Notes: a model not told the origin generated them from the letters alone. 64,000 nt of DNA from Choricystis sp. odSpoLacu1 (GCA_958009055.1 OY253653.1:1116001-1180000), one strand, 5' to 3'. Positions 33,965-46,754 are shown, counted from the first letter of the stretch. Program-made: numbers and translations.

Positions 33965-34447
33965 GGGAGGAGTGTGCGTGGTGCGCTGTGTGATTACATG
34001 TTTCTTTTGCGGTGGCACGCAGGGGGCAGTGGAAAAGGAAAGTAGCAGTCTGGGAGCACGCGTCTCTCCCTGGGCTTGGTTCTTGAAACCCTCCCCTCAA
34101 CAATGCCTGCCGCCCGGCCCCGCCCCTCCGGCACGACCCCCCACCCCCCTCTGGTGGGTCTGCCTGCCCTCGCCTTGATGCACAGGGGGGGTCGGGCGGT
34201 GCGAGAAAGCGGGGGGAGACGGCGCCAGGTCTATTTTTTTTTGGGGGGTCCTTTTCACCCGACACAAATGTTTTTTTTTTTCGCTCCCACACGCACGACG
34301 CTCGTTCTCTTTTACAAAAGATACACAGCGAACCAAACACGGTTGGAGGCGGGTGTGATGTCTCTCTTTTGGGGGACGCACACAGACACAAGCAAGAGGA
34401 GAAGAGGGGAAAACGCAGAGCGACCCCAATGCCTCTCCTCTCGTCTC
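33965..34447. other. Convergent intergenic, IMPL1 / RPLP0
   Basis: No gene recognised. T runs at about 34234-34241 and 34271-34280 sit in purine/pyrimidine-rich sequence; probably the two 3' UTRs. Confidence 0.4.
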
Positions 34448-35815
34448 TCAGTCAAACAAGGAGAACCCCATGTCGTCATCCTCCTCCTCCTCCTCCTCCT
34501 CCTCCTTCTTCTCCTCCTTCTTGGCGTCGCCACCGCCACCGCCACCGCCACCACCGCCGCCCGAGGGCGCGGCAAAGGCGGACGGGTTGGCCAGGTACTC
34601 TTTGACCTTGTCCGCCAGCGGGAAGTCGTACTCCGTGGCCACCGCCACCGCCAGCACGTTCTTGTAGCCGCGCACCAGGTCGTGCACCACGGAGGCGGGG
34701 GTGGGGAAGCCGAGGGCGAGGGAGACGGCGGCCACGTTGGCGACGGCCGCGGAGGCGTTCGCCAGCAGGTCGTCGTCCGTGATATCCAGCACCTTGGGGT
34801 CGTACACGGCGCCACCATCGATGACTTGTTGCACGACGAGGCCGTAGGAGAAGGGGCGGATGCCCAGCTTAGCCAGGAGGGTGGCCTCAGAGCCGCCCAC
34901 TTTCTCACCCTCTTTAATAAGAGCGACGTCCGACACAATCTCGACCGTGCCCTTGTTGATCTTGGTGGGAATGTTGAGCGCCTGGAAGAAGGACGTCTGG
35001 GACGGGTCCAGCCCCGTGTTGCCAGCGGGCACGGTGACGTCGTTGGGCGCGATGAGCCCCACGCGCGCGGGGGCGCCGACCTTGAACTTCACGATCTCGT
35101 CGCGCACCGCGCCCAGGTCGCCCTGCGTGAACACGAGGCCCACGTTGCCGACCAGCTGGTCCAGCAGCACGGACCACTTGTCGTCCGACGTGCGCTCGAT
35201 GTACAGGCGGATGCAGCGCTTCATCATGGTGTTCTTGCCCATCAGCACGACCGAGTGTTCGCGCAGGCCACGGCGAATGTCCATGAACTGTTTGGAGCCC
35301 ACGTTGTCGGCGTGCACCAGGAAGGCGCGGTCGTAGGTGTCCAGCGTCTTGCAGAGCTTGGCATCGTACTGGTGGTGGGGGGGGGAGGGTGGTGGGGGTG
35401 AGTGTTTTTTTTCGAAGGCCGGTCAATCGACGACCCTGCGGTGTCGCTCTCTCTCGCCCCGCGCGCGCTGTGCTTCCCTTCTCTCTCTCCTCGTGCTCCC
35501 GCATCACGCGACCGCCACCCACGCGTGCAGGACGCGGGGGGTGGGAGGACGCGAGGGCAGGAGGGCGGCAGGGCGCGGGCGGGCGCGACACGGCGGCTGC
35601 GATCGCGAGCGGGGGGCCGGGCTGTGCGCGAAGCCGCCGATTCGGGCGCGCTCCTCACTCTCTCCCTCCCTGCACTCCCTCCCACCAACGCGGCCGTGAC
35701 CCCGCGGCCGTGGGGGCGGGGGACAACAGCAGGCGTGCTGCAGGAGGTGCCCCCGTCGCGCGCCGTCCCAAAAACGCACCTCCTCCTTCTTGCTCAGCTT
35801 CGAAGCGGAAGGCAT
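34448..35815 (-). CDS. RPLP0: 60S acidic ribosomal protein P0 (uL10)
   Basis: Exons 35815-35780 (12 codons) and 35368-34448, 318 aa, the standard length. It forms the base of the ribosomal stalk. Seen: [95 protein letters not shown], and the acidic C-terminal tag [12 protein letters not shown] shared by P-proteins. The hinge has a run of Gly. The intron is 411 nt. Confidence 0.97.
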
Positions 35816-36056
35816 GGTTGCGTGGTGTTGTGTTGGGGGTGGGGGGAAGGGGTGTTTCGCTGGTACCAAATCCGGGCCAACCGGATAGGACGTTTAAACC
35901 AGCGAGGGGGGAGACAAGGGGGGAACGTTGTGAGGGAGGTGTGGGGCGTTCCTTTCTCTTTGTTCGTCAGACAGACCCGCCCTCACTCTCTCCCACCCAA
36001 ACCCAGCAGCAGAAAACAAAAACGCAGACAAATACACACACCTCTCTCTCCGCTCA

Positions 36057-37837
36057 TCAATACTTTTTCTTAAACGTGCGCCTCCCCCCCAACAGATCGT
36101 CCGCGTCGCCGTCGTCCACGGGCGCGCCGCGCTTGCCGCCCCCCTTCTTTCGATCAGCGTCCCTCATTTGGGCCGTCGCCACCCGTTGCGCCTCCCCCAC
36201 CCTCTCCGCCAGCAGGGCGGCCGCATCGGCGTCCACGGGCCAGGCCTCCATGCGGATGCCTGTCGCGGCTTCGATCCGCTGAAAGGGTTCGACATCGTAC
36301 TGCGTCACAAACGTGAGCGCGCGCCCCGACCGCCCCGCCCGCGCGGTGCGCCCCACGCGGTGCACGTAGTCCTTGGAGTTGATGGGGACGTCGTAGTTGA
36401 GGACGAGGTCGACGGAGGGAATGTCGAGGCCGCGGGCAGCGACGTCTGTCGCGATTAACAGGGGACGATCCCCCGCTTTGAACGATGCCAGCGCGGCCAA
36501 CCGTTTGGGCTGGCTCATCTGGCCATGGATGGGCAGCGCGCCAAATCCGAGAGCGCGCAGGGTGAGGGCCAGCCGCCGCGCGCCGTCACACGTGCGTGTG
36601 AAGATGATGGCGGTCGCGCCCGACAAATCAGTCAACGCACACACCACGTGCGCGTCCTTGTGTTTGGCGGGGACAAACGCGTACTGCTGCCTCAGCGTCG
36701 CCACCGTCGCATACTTGGCGCACGCCTCCACGCGCACCGGGTCGCGTAGGCAGGCGCGCTGCAGCTTTGCTACTTTGGACGTCATGGTCGCGGAAAACAG
36801 AGCGGTGACGCGGTCGCGTGGAGTCACCTTCAAAATGGCGTCAATCTCTGTCTCAAAGTCCATGTTGAGCAGGCGGTCGGCTTCATCCAAGACGAGGCGC
36901 TTGAGGGCGCGCAGGGAGAAACCCTAGGGTTGCGTGGGGTGGAAGTGAGGGGTGAGTGTTTTTGTTTTCTGTTTTCGTTTTCTCAACCTCCTTACCCTTT
37001 TCTCTCTCATACCTTGGTGTTGCTCAGGTGGTCCACCACGCGCCCGGGCGTCCCCACCACCACGTGCGGGCGGCGGGCCAGGGCCACAGCCTGAGACACC
37101 AGGTCCACTCCTCCCACCAGCGCGGCGCACCGCACGCCCGCGGCCGCGCCGAGAGCCTCCACCTGCTCAGCGATCTGGATGGCCAGTTCACGGGTGGGGG
37201 ACAGGATGAGGCCGTAGAAGGCTTGGGGGGCGTCCATGAGGCCCTGAGGGGGTGGGTGTTGGGGGGGGGGAAAGGATTCGAAAAACACACGGGTGCGGAG
37301 AGAGCACGCACACGCTCAACGTGTGCACACTGTCCCTCCCCTCACCTGCAGCAGCGGCAGCGCAAACGCGCCCGTCTTTCCGGACCCCGTCTGGGCGAGG
37401 CCGATGACGTCTTTGCCTGTGTTGTGTGAGCGAGAAAGGAAGGAGGGGGGGTGGGTTGATGGGTGCAAAAAGAGGCACGCTTTTGTGTGCACAACACACA
37501 CACATGCAGCTATCTCAGCGCTGCAGCGCCAGGCAGCACACACGACGGCGGCGGCACACGGGCGGCCGTTGACACGCCACATGTGGGCCGCGCGACGGCT
37601 TGTTTTTTCGTTTCTGCCCTCCCCGCCCTCCACCTCGGTCACACACCACACACACACGCACACACCACTAAACCCACCTGCCAACAACGGTGGCACCGCC
37701 GCCGCCTGAATCTCGGTCGGCGCCTTCCACCCGAGTGCGGCAGCCGCGTCGGCGAGAGCAGAGCACACGCCCAGCTGGGCGAACGACGCCGCCGCGGCCG
37801 CGGTGGCGGCGGGGGTGGGGGCGTCTGCGGCTGTCAT
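36057..37837 (-). CDS. RRP3: DEAD-box RNA helicase DDX47/RRP3
   Basis: Four exons: 37837-37678, 37416-37346, 37243-37013, 36923-36057, all in phase, 442 aa. All helicase motifs are present: Q motif ([10 protein letters not shown]), [54 protein letters not shown] and [13 protein letters not shown]. The [23 protein letters not shown] and [15 protein letters not shown] blocks are specific to RRP3/DDX47, which acts in early cleavage steps of 18S rRNA maturation. Confidence 0.93.
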
Positions 37838-38055
37838 GGTGTATGTTTGTGTGCGCGCGCGGTTGTGGACGCACACGCGCGAGCAGAGAGAGAGAGAGGC
37901 CGCCGGCGGAAGGAATGTGACGTTCGTCCGAACTCTTCTCTTGCTCACACTCGCCGCTCTGCGTGAGGTTTCTCTCCCTTTCGCGCGCCCCATCGTCACG
38001 CCACTCTCGCCTCTCGCCCCTGTCCGGCGCGAGAGACCTCAGTCGGCGCTCCCCG
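37838..38055. promoter_or_regulatory. Divergent promoter region, RRP3 / LARP1
   Basis: 218 bp between start codons of two genes tied to ribosome production. The LARP1-side leader is pyrimidine-rich (ctcttctcttgctcacactc; tttctctccctttcgcgcgc). No named motif recognised. Confidence 0.45.
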
Positions 38056-41000
38056 ATGGCGGACGCCGACCCGCCCCGCTGGGCGGCCGTGGTCGCCAAG
38101 ACCGACGCGCCGCCCGAGCCGGCGAGCGGCGGCGCGCCGCCGCCGCGGGCGGCGACCACCACGCCGCCGCCCGCGGCGCCCGCGCAGGACGCGCCCAAGG
38201 TGTGGAATTGGGGGGTTGCGGGGGGCTGGTGTGTGTGTGTGCGTGTATGTCGGCGGGCTTGGTGGCGATGCGCCCCCCTCTCCGCTCGGTGGAGCGTTTT
38301 GTGGCGCGGCGGAGGGGACGCCCGCCCACCCGCACCACCCCTTGTCCCCACCTCCTCTGCGCTGGAAAGTGCACGCCTCCGTCCAATGCTGGGGGAGGTG
38401 GCGCGATGCGCGCCAGTGTGGCTGCCTGGCCGCGTGCGCGTTGTTTCGCTTCGTCTGCCGCCGCGTTTCGCTTTTCGTTCACCCGCATTCCTCCCCTCCT
38501 CCCTCCACACAGCCGGCGCCCTCGCCACCAGCACCGGCGCCCGCCAAGCCGGCGTGGAAAGTGGTGTGTGTATGAAGAGAGAGTGTGTGGGGAGAGAGAC
38601 GGCGGTGGCCACACACACACGCACGCCGATTTCCTTTTCTTTCGTTTCCTGTCCCGTCGGCGCTATCCTCACCCTCTGCTCTCTCCTCCCCCCCACAGCC
38701 GCCCTCCGCCACAGCAGCCGCCGAGCCGGCCGCCGCGGGCGTGTCGGGGTCACCCGCGTGGCCGTCCCTGGGCGACGCCGCCGCCCCTGAAGCGCGGAAA
38801 GGGAGGACGTCTCCTCCCGCGGGCGCGGCCGCGCCGGCGCCGGCAGCGGCGCCCGCGCCCGCGCCCGTGCCCTCGCCCGCGCCCGCGCCCGCGCCGCCCG
38901 CACCTCCCGCCCCTGCTGCTGCGCCGCCCACCGCCACGCCGAGGCGCAAGAAAGGCCCCAAACAGGCGGTGCCGTTGGCGTCCCTGCTGGAGGGCGGCGC
39001 GGCGGAAGGCGGCGCGCCGACCGAGGCGGCGGCACGCCCTCCCAAAAAGGAATCCCGCGGCGGCGACGCGGGCGCCGCCACCGCCCCCACGCCCGCCGTC
39101 ATGGCAGCGGCAGCTGCTGCTGCGGCTGCCACAGCCGCTGCAGCCACCACCGGCGCCCCCTCCACGTCAACCGCTCCCCCCCCCACCGTCCGGCCGCGGC
39201 CGTGGCCGCGGGCTCGGGCGCGGCGACCGCAACCGCGACACCGATGGCGACCGCGCCGACCGCGGCGACGCCACCGCCCCCACTGGCAGAGGCAGGGGCG
39301 GCGACCGGGGCGACCGGGGCGACGGCGATGGCGCGAGCGAAGGCCGCGGGCGCGGGCGCGGGCGCGGCCGTGGCCGTGGCCGCGGTCCCCGCACCGTGTC
39401 CCACCCAGCCTACGGCGTCGCCCCTGCGTTCGGAGGCCCTCCCCTGTTCTTCGCGGGCGCCCCGGGCGGCCACGCCCTGTTCTACCCGCCCGCCGCGTTT
39501 GGGCTGGTGCCCGCGGCGGTCGCGGCCGCCGCGGCCGCCGCGGGCGGCGCGCCACCCCCCACCGGCCTCCCACCCCCCGCCCTGGCAGACGCAGTCCGCG
39601 CCCAGGTCGAGTACTACTTCTCGGGCGCCAACCTGTGCAAGGACATGTTTTTGAGGTCCAAGATGGATGATGATGGGTGGATCCCCGCGGCGCTGGTGGC
39701 CGCGTTCAACCGCGTGCGCATGCTGACCCCCGACCCCACCACCATGCTGGCCTGCATCGCGGGGTCCCCCATCGTGGAGACGTCGGGCGATGGCGCGTTG
39801 CTGCGGCCGCGCTCTGGGTGGGCGCAGTGGGTGCTGCCCGTCGCGCAGCGCGACCCCTCTGCCCACGCCGCCATGGTCCCCGTGGTTGTTGCCGCCCAGC
39901 CGCCGCCTCCCGCCGCCGGTGGTGGCAGGGGTCGAGGTGGTGGCGGTCGAGGCGACGGCACCGCTGCCCCAGCCGCGCCGCCGACGCCCGCCCCCGGCGG
40001 GCGCGGGCGCGGGCGCGGCGACGCGGGCGCGCCGGGTGGCGCGCCCGCCCCGGGCCGCGGCAAGGGCAAGAAAGGGGGGGCTGTGGCGCCTGTGCCGTCG
40101 CCGGCGCCTCGTGCTGGTGCCGTGTCCCACCCTCCTCCCTCGCCGGGTGGTGGCGGAGACGCTCTCTTTGCCCTGGACGAAGAAACCGAGGCCGCGCCGC
40201 CGCCGCCGCGGGCCGCGCCGCTCGCCACCACCCCGGGCCTCCTGGACGACGCCGACGTCGCCCGCCTTGTCATCGTCAAACCGTCGGCGGGGGCGGGTGG
40301 GCGGCATGCTGCCGCTGCCGCCATGCCGCCGCCGACCGCGGCGACGGCGGCGCCGCCGTCCGCGGCCGCCGCCGACGCGCGCGCCGTGGCGGAGATCGCG
40401 GACGGTCTCGCCGCCCTCGGCGCCGCCCTCGTGGCTCGCCGCGCCTCCGCGGGCGGCGGCAAAGCCCCCCCCACCTCTCGTCGCTCCCTGCCCGCAGGGC
40501 GCGGCTTCTACGGGGACGCGGGGGCGGGGGTCGGGTGGGTGCTCGGCGCGGACGGCGACGACGCCACCCCGCCCCCGCCGCCCGACGCCGCGCGCTCCGT
40601 CCCCCTGCCCGACTTTCCCCACGCCGCCCGCGCCGCCCTGGAGTCGCGCGGCTTTGTTCACATCCCCTACCCCGCCTGGCGGGCGCGGTGCCTGGGGGAG
40701 AGGGCGGCCGGGGCGGCGGGCGCGTTTGGGCCGGCCTCTGAGTATGGTGCCCTCCTCCGCTTCTGGTCCCACTTCCTGCGCGACAGGTTCAACGCGTCCA
40801 TGTACGCCGAGTTTGTGGACGTCGCCCTGGCTGACGCGGCTGCCGGCCACCGGTACGGGCTGGAGTGTTTGTTCCGGTTCTACTCGTACGGCCTCGAATC
40901 GCGGTTCGACCCAGCTCTGTACCGCGACTTTGAGGCGCACGCCCTGGCCGATCACGCGTCCGGCCACGCGTACGGCCTGGAGAAGCTGTGGGCGTTCCAT

Positions 41001-41429
41001 CACTATGCCGGGCTGCCGCACGGGCGTGGCGTGAGTGTGGACCCAGAGGTGAGTTGTGTTTTGTGAGGGGTGTGCGGTGTGTGTGTGTGTGTGCGCGGCC
41101 ACGCAGGAGCGCGCGCGGGTGACGAACCAACTGTTTTTATTCCATGCTACTGCTGATCCGCCACCCTTCGGGAGGGCGGGCCTGAGCGAGCACGAAACGT
41201 GATCTAATAACCAAGATCTGTTCTGACGCAAGCGCCGCTGTGTGTGTGGGTGGAGAACGCGAGCCGAGTGGACGAGCGAGACGCACACACAACACACACA
41301 CACACACCACTCACCCCTCCCCCCCCCCCTTTTTCCACACAGATCAAAACCTTACTCGAGACCAAGTACAAGACGCTGGACGACTTCAGGCGGGACGGCG
41401 GCCGGCCGCACGCCAACGGTGGCGCATGA
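38056..41429 (+). CDS. LARP1: La-related protein 1 (LARP1)
   Basis: Exons 38056-38199, 38513-~38560, 38699-41048 and 41343-41429, about 875 aa. LARP1 binds caps and TOP motifs of ribosomal-protein mRNAs through its DM15 region. Seen in order: Ala/Pro-rich N-terminus with a KPAWKV motif, an RGG/GRGRG basic region, the La motif ([32 protein letters not shown]), Gly/Arg linkers, then DM15 repeats ([64 protein letters not shown]). A C9 run at 39176-39184 must lose one base to reach the GRGRG frame. The last exon encodes [18 protein letters not shown]. Confidence 0.92.
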
Positions 41430-42080
41430 GTGATGTGTGGTGGTGGGGAGGTGACGACGCTCCCCCCCGTTTTGACCCCCTGTTTTTCCTTATGTTTTCC
41501 TTCTTCTGTGCCGTGCCCCCATCCTTCCCTGCCCTTCATTTTCTGCCGACGTTGGGTGCGGTCCGGCGTCCAACACTCCCGAAAAAAAAAGACAAAAAAG
41601 TTTCGTCAAAATTTCAAATTTCATCGCTGCCGGAGAGAGAGAGAGTGAGTGAGTGAGTGAGAGAGAGAGGGAACACCGTGAGAGAACAACATCGACGCGG
41701 GGTGTGGGGGCAAGAAGAGAGTGTGTGTGGGGGGGCAAGAAGAGAGTGTGTGTGGGGGGTGTTTTCGTGCCGCCGTTTTTCTTTTTTTTCAATTCCTTTT
41801 GTGTGAGCTTCGTTTTCCTTCATTTCAAAAAGTATATGGGTCGTCTTGGTTTTCATACAGCGTGCTGGATGTACGGTGGCGGCCTTGGTGTTTTTCTCTC
41901 TCAGCACGGAAAAAAACAAAACAAAAAAAAGTCTTCGAAAATGGGTCATCGATCCTTCATTCCCCGAAACCTCTCCCTCTCTCCACAAGCAGACAAAAAA
42001 TACCATACGCAAGTCTCCCAAGTGGGAGAAAAAAAGAAAGCACCGCCGTCCCTTCCTTGTTTTCTTCCGCCCACAAACAC
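41430..42080. other. Convergent intergenic, LARP1 / PLATZ
   Basis: No gene recognised. It contains a purine tract (gagagagagtgagtgagtga, about 41635-41670) and a direct duplication of gggggcaagaagagagtgtg plus tgtgg at about 41706-41755. An A/T-richer segment lies at 41770-42000. Confidence 0.45.
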
Positions 42081-43355
42081 TCACGCCGCCACCGTTTCCA
42101 GCGGCGCCCGCGCCGGCCAGCACGCCTTGCGCCCCCTGCACCCGCACCGCCCCCCGATCGAGCGCCCACACTTCATGACGCGGGCCGCGCGAGCCGCCAG
42201 CAGGAAGGCGAACGCGGGCGGCGGCGGCGGCGGCGGCGCGAAGAGGGAGGTGGAGGCAAAGGTTGGGGGCGCGCCGCCGCGGCGGCCCGCGCCCGGCGCG
42301 CCCGCACGCGAGCCGCGGGCGCCACGCTTGCGGGTGGACGGGCGAGCCGTCACCGGGCGCGCAGGCGGATGGGCGCACACCGCGGTGGCGGGGGGCAGGG
42401 TGGCGGGGGCCAGCGCGGCGACCGCCGCGCGCCGCGGCGGCGGCAGCCCCTCCGCGCACTGCAGCACCGCCGCCCGGCACTCCAGGGAGCAGGACGACCA
42501 CCCCGCGCCCACGCTGCAGTTGCACCAGGCGCAGGTGGGGGAGGTTGCGGAGGAGGAGCAGGCGGTGGAGGCGGACGTGGTGGGAGAAGGGCCGGCGGAG
42601 CTGCCACCACCCCCACTCGTGCCCTTGACGGGCTTGCGCCCCAGAAAGGCCACCCGGTGGCCGTTGGTCATGTAGGGCTGCACCCCCGCCGTGTCCATGG
42701 ACCGAGCCACGTCGGCCAGGCGGACGACGTCGCGGTAGACGTTGCGGCGGACCTGGGTGGGGACGTGGGGAGGGGTGGGGAGAGGATCGGTTGGGAGCGC
42801 CGACCAAAAAAACTGACGCCTTGTGTCTCGCGCACAAACCACCCCCCTCCCGGCCGCCGCGCAACGCTCAAAACTCCCCCCCCACATGCACACACACAAT
42901 CTCTCTCACCTGCTGCACCGCACACCCGGTGTGGCCGGCCACGCAGTGTGCGCACAGGGGGGCCGCGCAGGTCGCACACCAGTGCGTGCGCAGCGCGCGC
43001 GACCCTCCGTAGGCAGCGTGGGACGGGCACGGGTCGAAGAAGGGGCCGTGCTCCAGCATCTGCAGGATCCAGGACGGGACGGGGGGGCTGTGTGGGAGTG
43101 GGGTGGAGGGGGGGGGGTGGAGGCGACGTTGAGCGGCGACGGCACCAGCCCCGCGCCCGGGCAGGCAGATTGAGAAAACGGACGCCCCCCCTCGCAAACT
43201 GCCTTACCCACCTCCTCCCTCCCTCTATCTTCTCACCAGTCAATGTGCTTGATGGCAGGCGCCGTCGTCGGGTCCAGGGGGGGGGGCAGGGCAGCGCAGG
43301 GGGCGGGCGGGGTGTCGGGGAACTCATCGGTCGGGAGGTCAGAGGGGGGCGGCAT
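42081..43355 (-). CDS. PLATZ-family zinc-dependent DNA-binding protein
   Basis: Exons 43355-43237, 43087-42910 and 42752-42081, phases consistent, 322 aa. PLATZ proteins bind A/T-rich DNA, are restricted to the green lineage, and several modulate Pol III transcription. Seen: VPSWILQMLEHGPFFDPCPSH, the zinc ligands WCATCAAPLCAHCVAGH, VRRNVYRDVVRLADVARSMD, VQPYMTNGHRVAFLGRKP and the second Cys cluster CAWCNCSVGAGWSSCSLECR. The C-terminal third is Ala/Pro/Arg-rich. This gene is the strongest single indicator that the organism is a green alga or plant. Confidence 0.93.
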
Positions 43356-43965
43356 GGTGGGTCAGTTGGTGGGGTGGGGATGTGGTTTTTGCGCGGAAAC
43401 GCGGCGAGGGGTGAGTATATGCGAGCTGAGGAGTGATCGAGCGGGCGGGAGGGGGGGGGCGCGGTGGGGGCGCGCCGTGATTGGTTTGTGTGCAAATGAA
43501 TGGGTCGTGCGGTGAAAATCAGCAACGCGATATCACAGAAAGACGCCCTTTAATCGCTTTTAAGGCCCCCTGCGTGCCCAAAGTTTCCACGATCTTTGAG
43601 TCGGCAAGAGCGTGGAAAGAGAGGGCCCCGCCACAGCGCCGACTGGCGTGTGTGTGTGTGTGTGTGCAGTGTGTCTCTCGGCTGACCCGCCGCCCGCTCA
43701 CTCCGGTCGGCGCCAGCGGAATAAAACACTGCGATCGCCCTCTATGCCCTCCCTCTCCTCCACGCCCACGACGTCGGTGTGAGCGCCGACAATGCATGCA
43801 ACACAAGAAAGGCGGCGTCGACAGACAGGGGAGGGTGCAGCACGGAGAGGCCTGGGGTGCCAAGGAAAGGTCGAGCAGTGGTGCGTTTTCTTCTCTCTTT
43901 GCTCGTCACACTCCTTTTCCCTTTTTTTCCGTCCCTCACCCCCGTCCCACCACTGCACACACACC
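43356..43965. promoter_or_regulatory. Divergent promoter region PLATZ / RPS4, with a strong hairpin
   Basis: 610 bp with no ORF of note. It has a CCAAT-like attgg at about 43480. An inverted repeat at 43584-43617 pairs TTTCCACG with CGTGGAAA (8 bp), then A-G, then TCTT with AAGA around a 9-nt loop. The RPS4-proximal 100 bp is a long pyrimidine tract ending in a CA-rich leader, as before other ribosomal genes here. Confidence 0.5.
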
Positions 43966-45623
43966 ATGGGCAGGCGCGGACCCACCAAGCACCTCAAGCG
44001 CCTCAACGCGCCCAAGCACTGGCAGCTGGCCAAGCTGGGCGGCATCTTTGTACGTGTTTGTTTTTTTTGGTCGGGTGCCGTCATTGGGTGGGACGGCGTC
44101 CACCGCCTCCAGCCCGCCCCAGCCTCCCCGTGTCGCGATGGTGGTGGCATCAGGCCATCGCATGGGGGGTGGACGGATTGAGAGGAGGCCTGGAGGCGAC
44201 GGATTGCGGGCACCGCGCTTCGACCCGCTCTCAAGCGTCGGGCCGCCGCTGCCGCCCGCCGCGCCTGCCGACGCACCTCCCCTTCTGCCCGCCTCCCTGC
44301 CCCCCCATTCGCTGGCCTGTGTGCCCCACCTGTGCACCACGGTGGCGCCGGGCGATGGAGGCCGCCAAGCGCCAAAAGCCAACACGCCCCCGAGCGGCGG
44401 CCCGATCCTGTGCGCTCACCGTTTCCCCCCCCTCCCCCCTCCCCAGGCCCCCAAAGCTTCCGCCGGTCCGCACAAGACGCGCGAGTGCCTGCCGCTGGTC
44501 ATCATGCTGCGCAACCGGCTTAAGTGAGTGTTTTTTCTGGTTTTGGAGAGAGGCGTGGAAAGAGAGACGGGCGCCCGAGAGCGCCTGCCGCCGCCGCTGC
44601 TCCTCTGCCGAGGCCGGCGTGTCTGCCCGCAAGGGGTTGGCCCGGCTGCGCGCGCGCACGGTCGTCGTCCGTGCCGCGGGGCGTGGCCGATGCGGGGGTG
44701 TGGCAGCCGACGCACGCGCGCCGCGCGGGAGGGAACAGGCGCGGCAGACCGACCGCGCGCGATCTCGCCCAGCTTTGCTCCCCGCCTGCCCTCGCTCGGG
44801 GCTGGCGGAGCTGCGGGCCGAGTCGCACTGCACGCGCGAGAGGGGGCGTGGGGTTTGGGAGGCTGGGAGGCGCAGGCGGCGGCGGGGCGAGGCGGGGGCC
44901 GGCAGAGCGATCGGCGTCAAATTTCGACGGCGGCGGCTCCCCACTCGGCTTGCACCACCCCCACACCTCACCTCACCTTCCCCTCCCCACCTCACCACCA
45001 CCACCAGGTACGCCCTCACCGGCAAGGAGGTCACCTCGATTCTGATGCAACGCCTCGTCAAGGTGGACGGCAAGGTGCGCACCGATGCCACCTACCCCGC
45101 GGGGCTGATGGACGTCATCTCCATCGACAAGACGGACGAAGCCTTCCGCCTGGTGTACGACACCAAGGGGCGGTTTGTGTGCCACCGCGTGGGGCGGGAG
45201 GAGGCGGCCTACAAGCTGCTGAAGGTCAAGCGCCAGCAGGTGGGGAAGGGGGGCGTGCCCTACATCGCGACGCACGACGGCCGCACCCTCCGCTACCCCG
45301 ACCCCGACGTCAAGGTCAACGACACCGTCGTCTTCGACATCGAGGCCAACAAGGTGACGAGCGTGCTGAAGTTCGATGTGGGCCAGCTGGCCATGGTGGT
45401 GGGCGGCCGCAACAGGGGGCGCGTCGGCACGGTCGTGCACCGCGAGAAGCACGTTGGCGCGTTTGACATTGTGCGGGTGCGCGACGCGGCGGGGCACGAG
45501 TTTGCGACGCGGCTGACCAACGTGTTTGTCATTGGCAAGGGGGACAAGCCCATGATCTCGCTGCCCAAGGGCAAGGGCGTGCGGCTGACGATTCTGGAGC
45601 AGGCGGCCAAGCGCGCGGCGTGA
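43966..45623 (+). CDS. RPS4: 40S ribosomal protein S4 (eS4)
   Basis: Exons 43966-44049, 44447-44523 and 45008-45623, 258 aa. It begins [19 protein letters not shown]; then [25 protein letters not shown] (S4 RNA-binding core), [24 protein letters not shown] and the KOW region [20 protein letters not shown], ending [12 protein letters not shown]. Length and order match eS4. The introns are 397 and 484 nt, long for this window. Confidence 0.97.
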
Positions 45624-45964
45624 AACGAGGTCTGGTGTTTTTTTTTTGCTGCCCCCCTTTTTTCCCTCTCTCATTTTCTGCTGTGGAGAGACGCCCATGC
45701 GCCTGACTTTGGTGAGTGTGTGTCCCTCGCGTTCCCCCTTTTTTCACCCCCCCCCCCCCTTGATGTGCAAAACCACGGAGAGAGAGGGTGTGTGGTGTCC
45801 AAAAAAGTAGGTCGAGCGAAAAAAGAGCGAAAAAAACAGAGGGGCTCACTCCTTCTCGCTTCTGCGTCTCTACTCTTTGGCCGCGGGCGCGGGGCCGCGC
45901 GCGCCCGCCTCTCCCTCACCCTCCACACACGCGCACACGCACACGCACACGCGCTCGCGCCACC
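45624..45964. other. Intergenic, RPS4 to KIN17
   Basis: No gene. T9 at about 45639-45647 and C12 at about 45749-45760 flank the RPS4 3' end; the KIN17 leader is CA-rich. Confidence 0.4.
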
Positions 45965-46497
45965 ATGGGCAAAAGCGACTTCACGCCCAAGGCGGTGCGT
46001 GTTGGTTTTTTGTCGCCCCCCATGCCTGCACCACCTCCGCTGCCTCGCGGCTCTTTGCCCCACACCGCCCCCACCATGCGCACCTTGTGTGTGCATGTCC
46101 ACCCAGCGCACCGCCGGGTTTGAAAAAAGCGCCGCCTTTCTTTGTTGCGCACACAAAAAACTCACACCCCACCCACCCTCTTCCCCGCACCCTCCCCAGA
46201 TCGCCAACCGCGCCAAGTCCAAGGGCCTGCAAAAGCTGCGCTTCTATTGCCAGATGTGCGGCAAGCAGTGCCGGGATGAGAACGGGTTCAAGTGCCACGT
46301 GTCGTCTGAAAGCCACCGGCGCCAGATGGCGTTGTTTGGGGAGGCGCCGGATGCCATGGTGGCCGAGTTTTCGGCCAAGTTTGAGGCTGCGTTTCTGGAC
46401 CTGATGCGGAGGACGCACCCGTTTTCTCGGGTGCCGGCGCAGGTGAGTAGAGAGAGGGAGAGGAGGGAAACGGGTGTGCGACCATCAGTCCCCCCCC

Positions 46498-46536
<39 letters not shown>

Positions 46537-46604
46537 ACACCCACACACACACACACCCACACACGCACACCCACACACGCACACACGCACACACACACAC
46601 ACAC

Positions 46605-46651
<47 letters not shown>

Positions 46652-46710
46652 CACACACGCACGCACACACACACGCACGCACACACACACGCACACACAC
46701 ACACACACAC

Positions 46711-46754
<44 letters not shown>

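Noticed and set aside
41190..41230. U2 snRNA fragment
   Set aside because: Only the short atctgttct matches; flanking U2 sequence and Sm site are absent.
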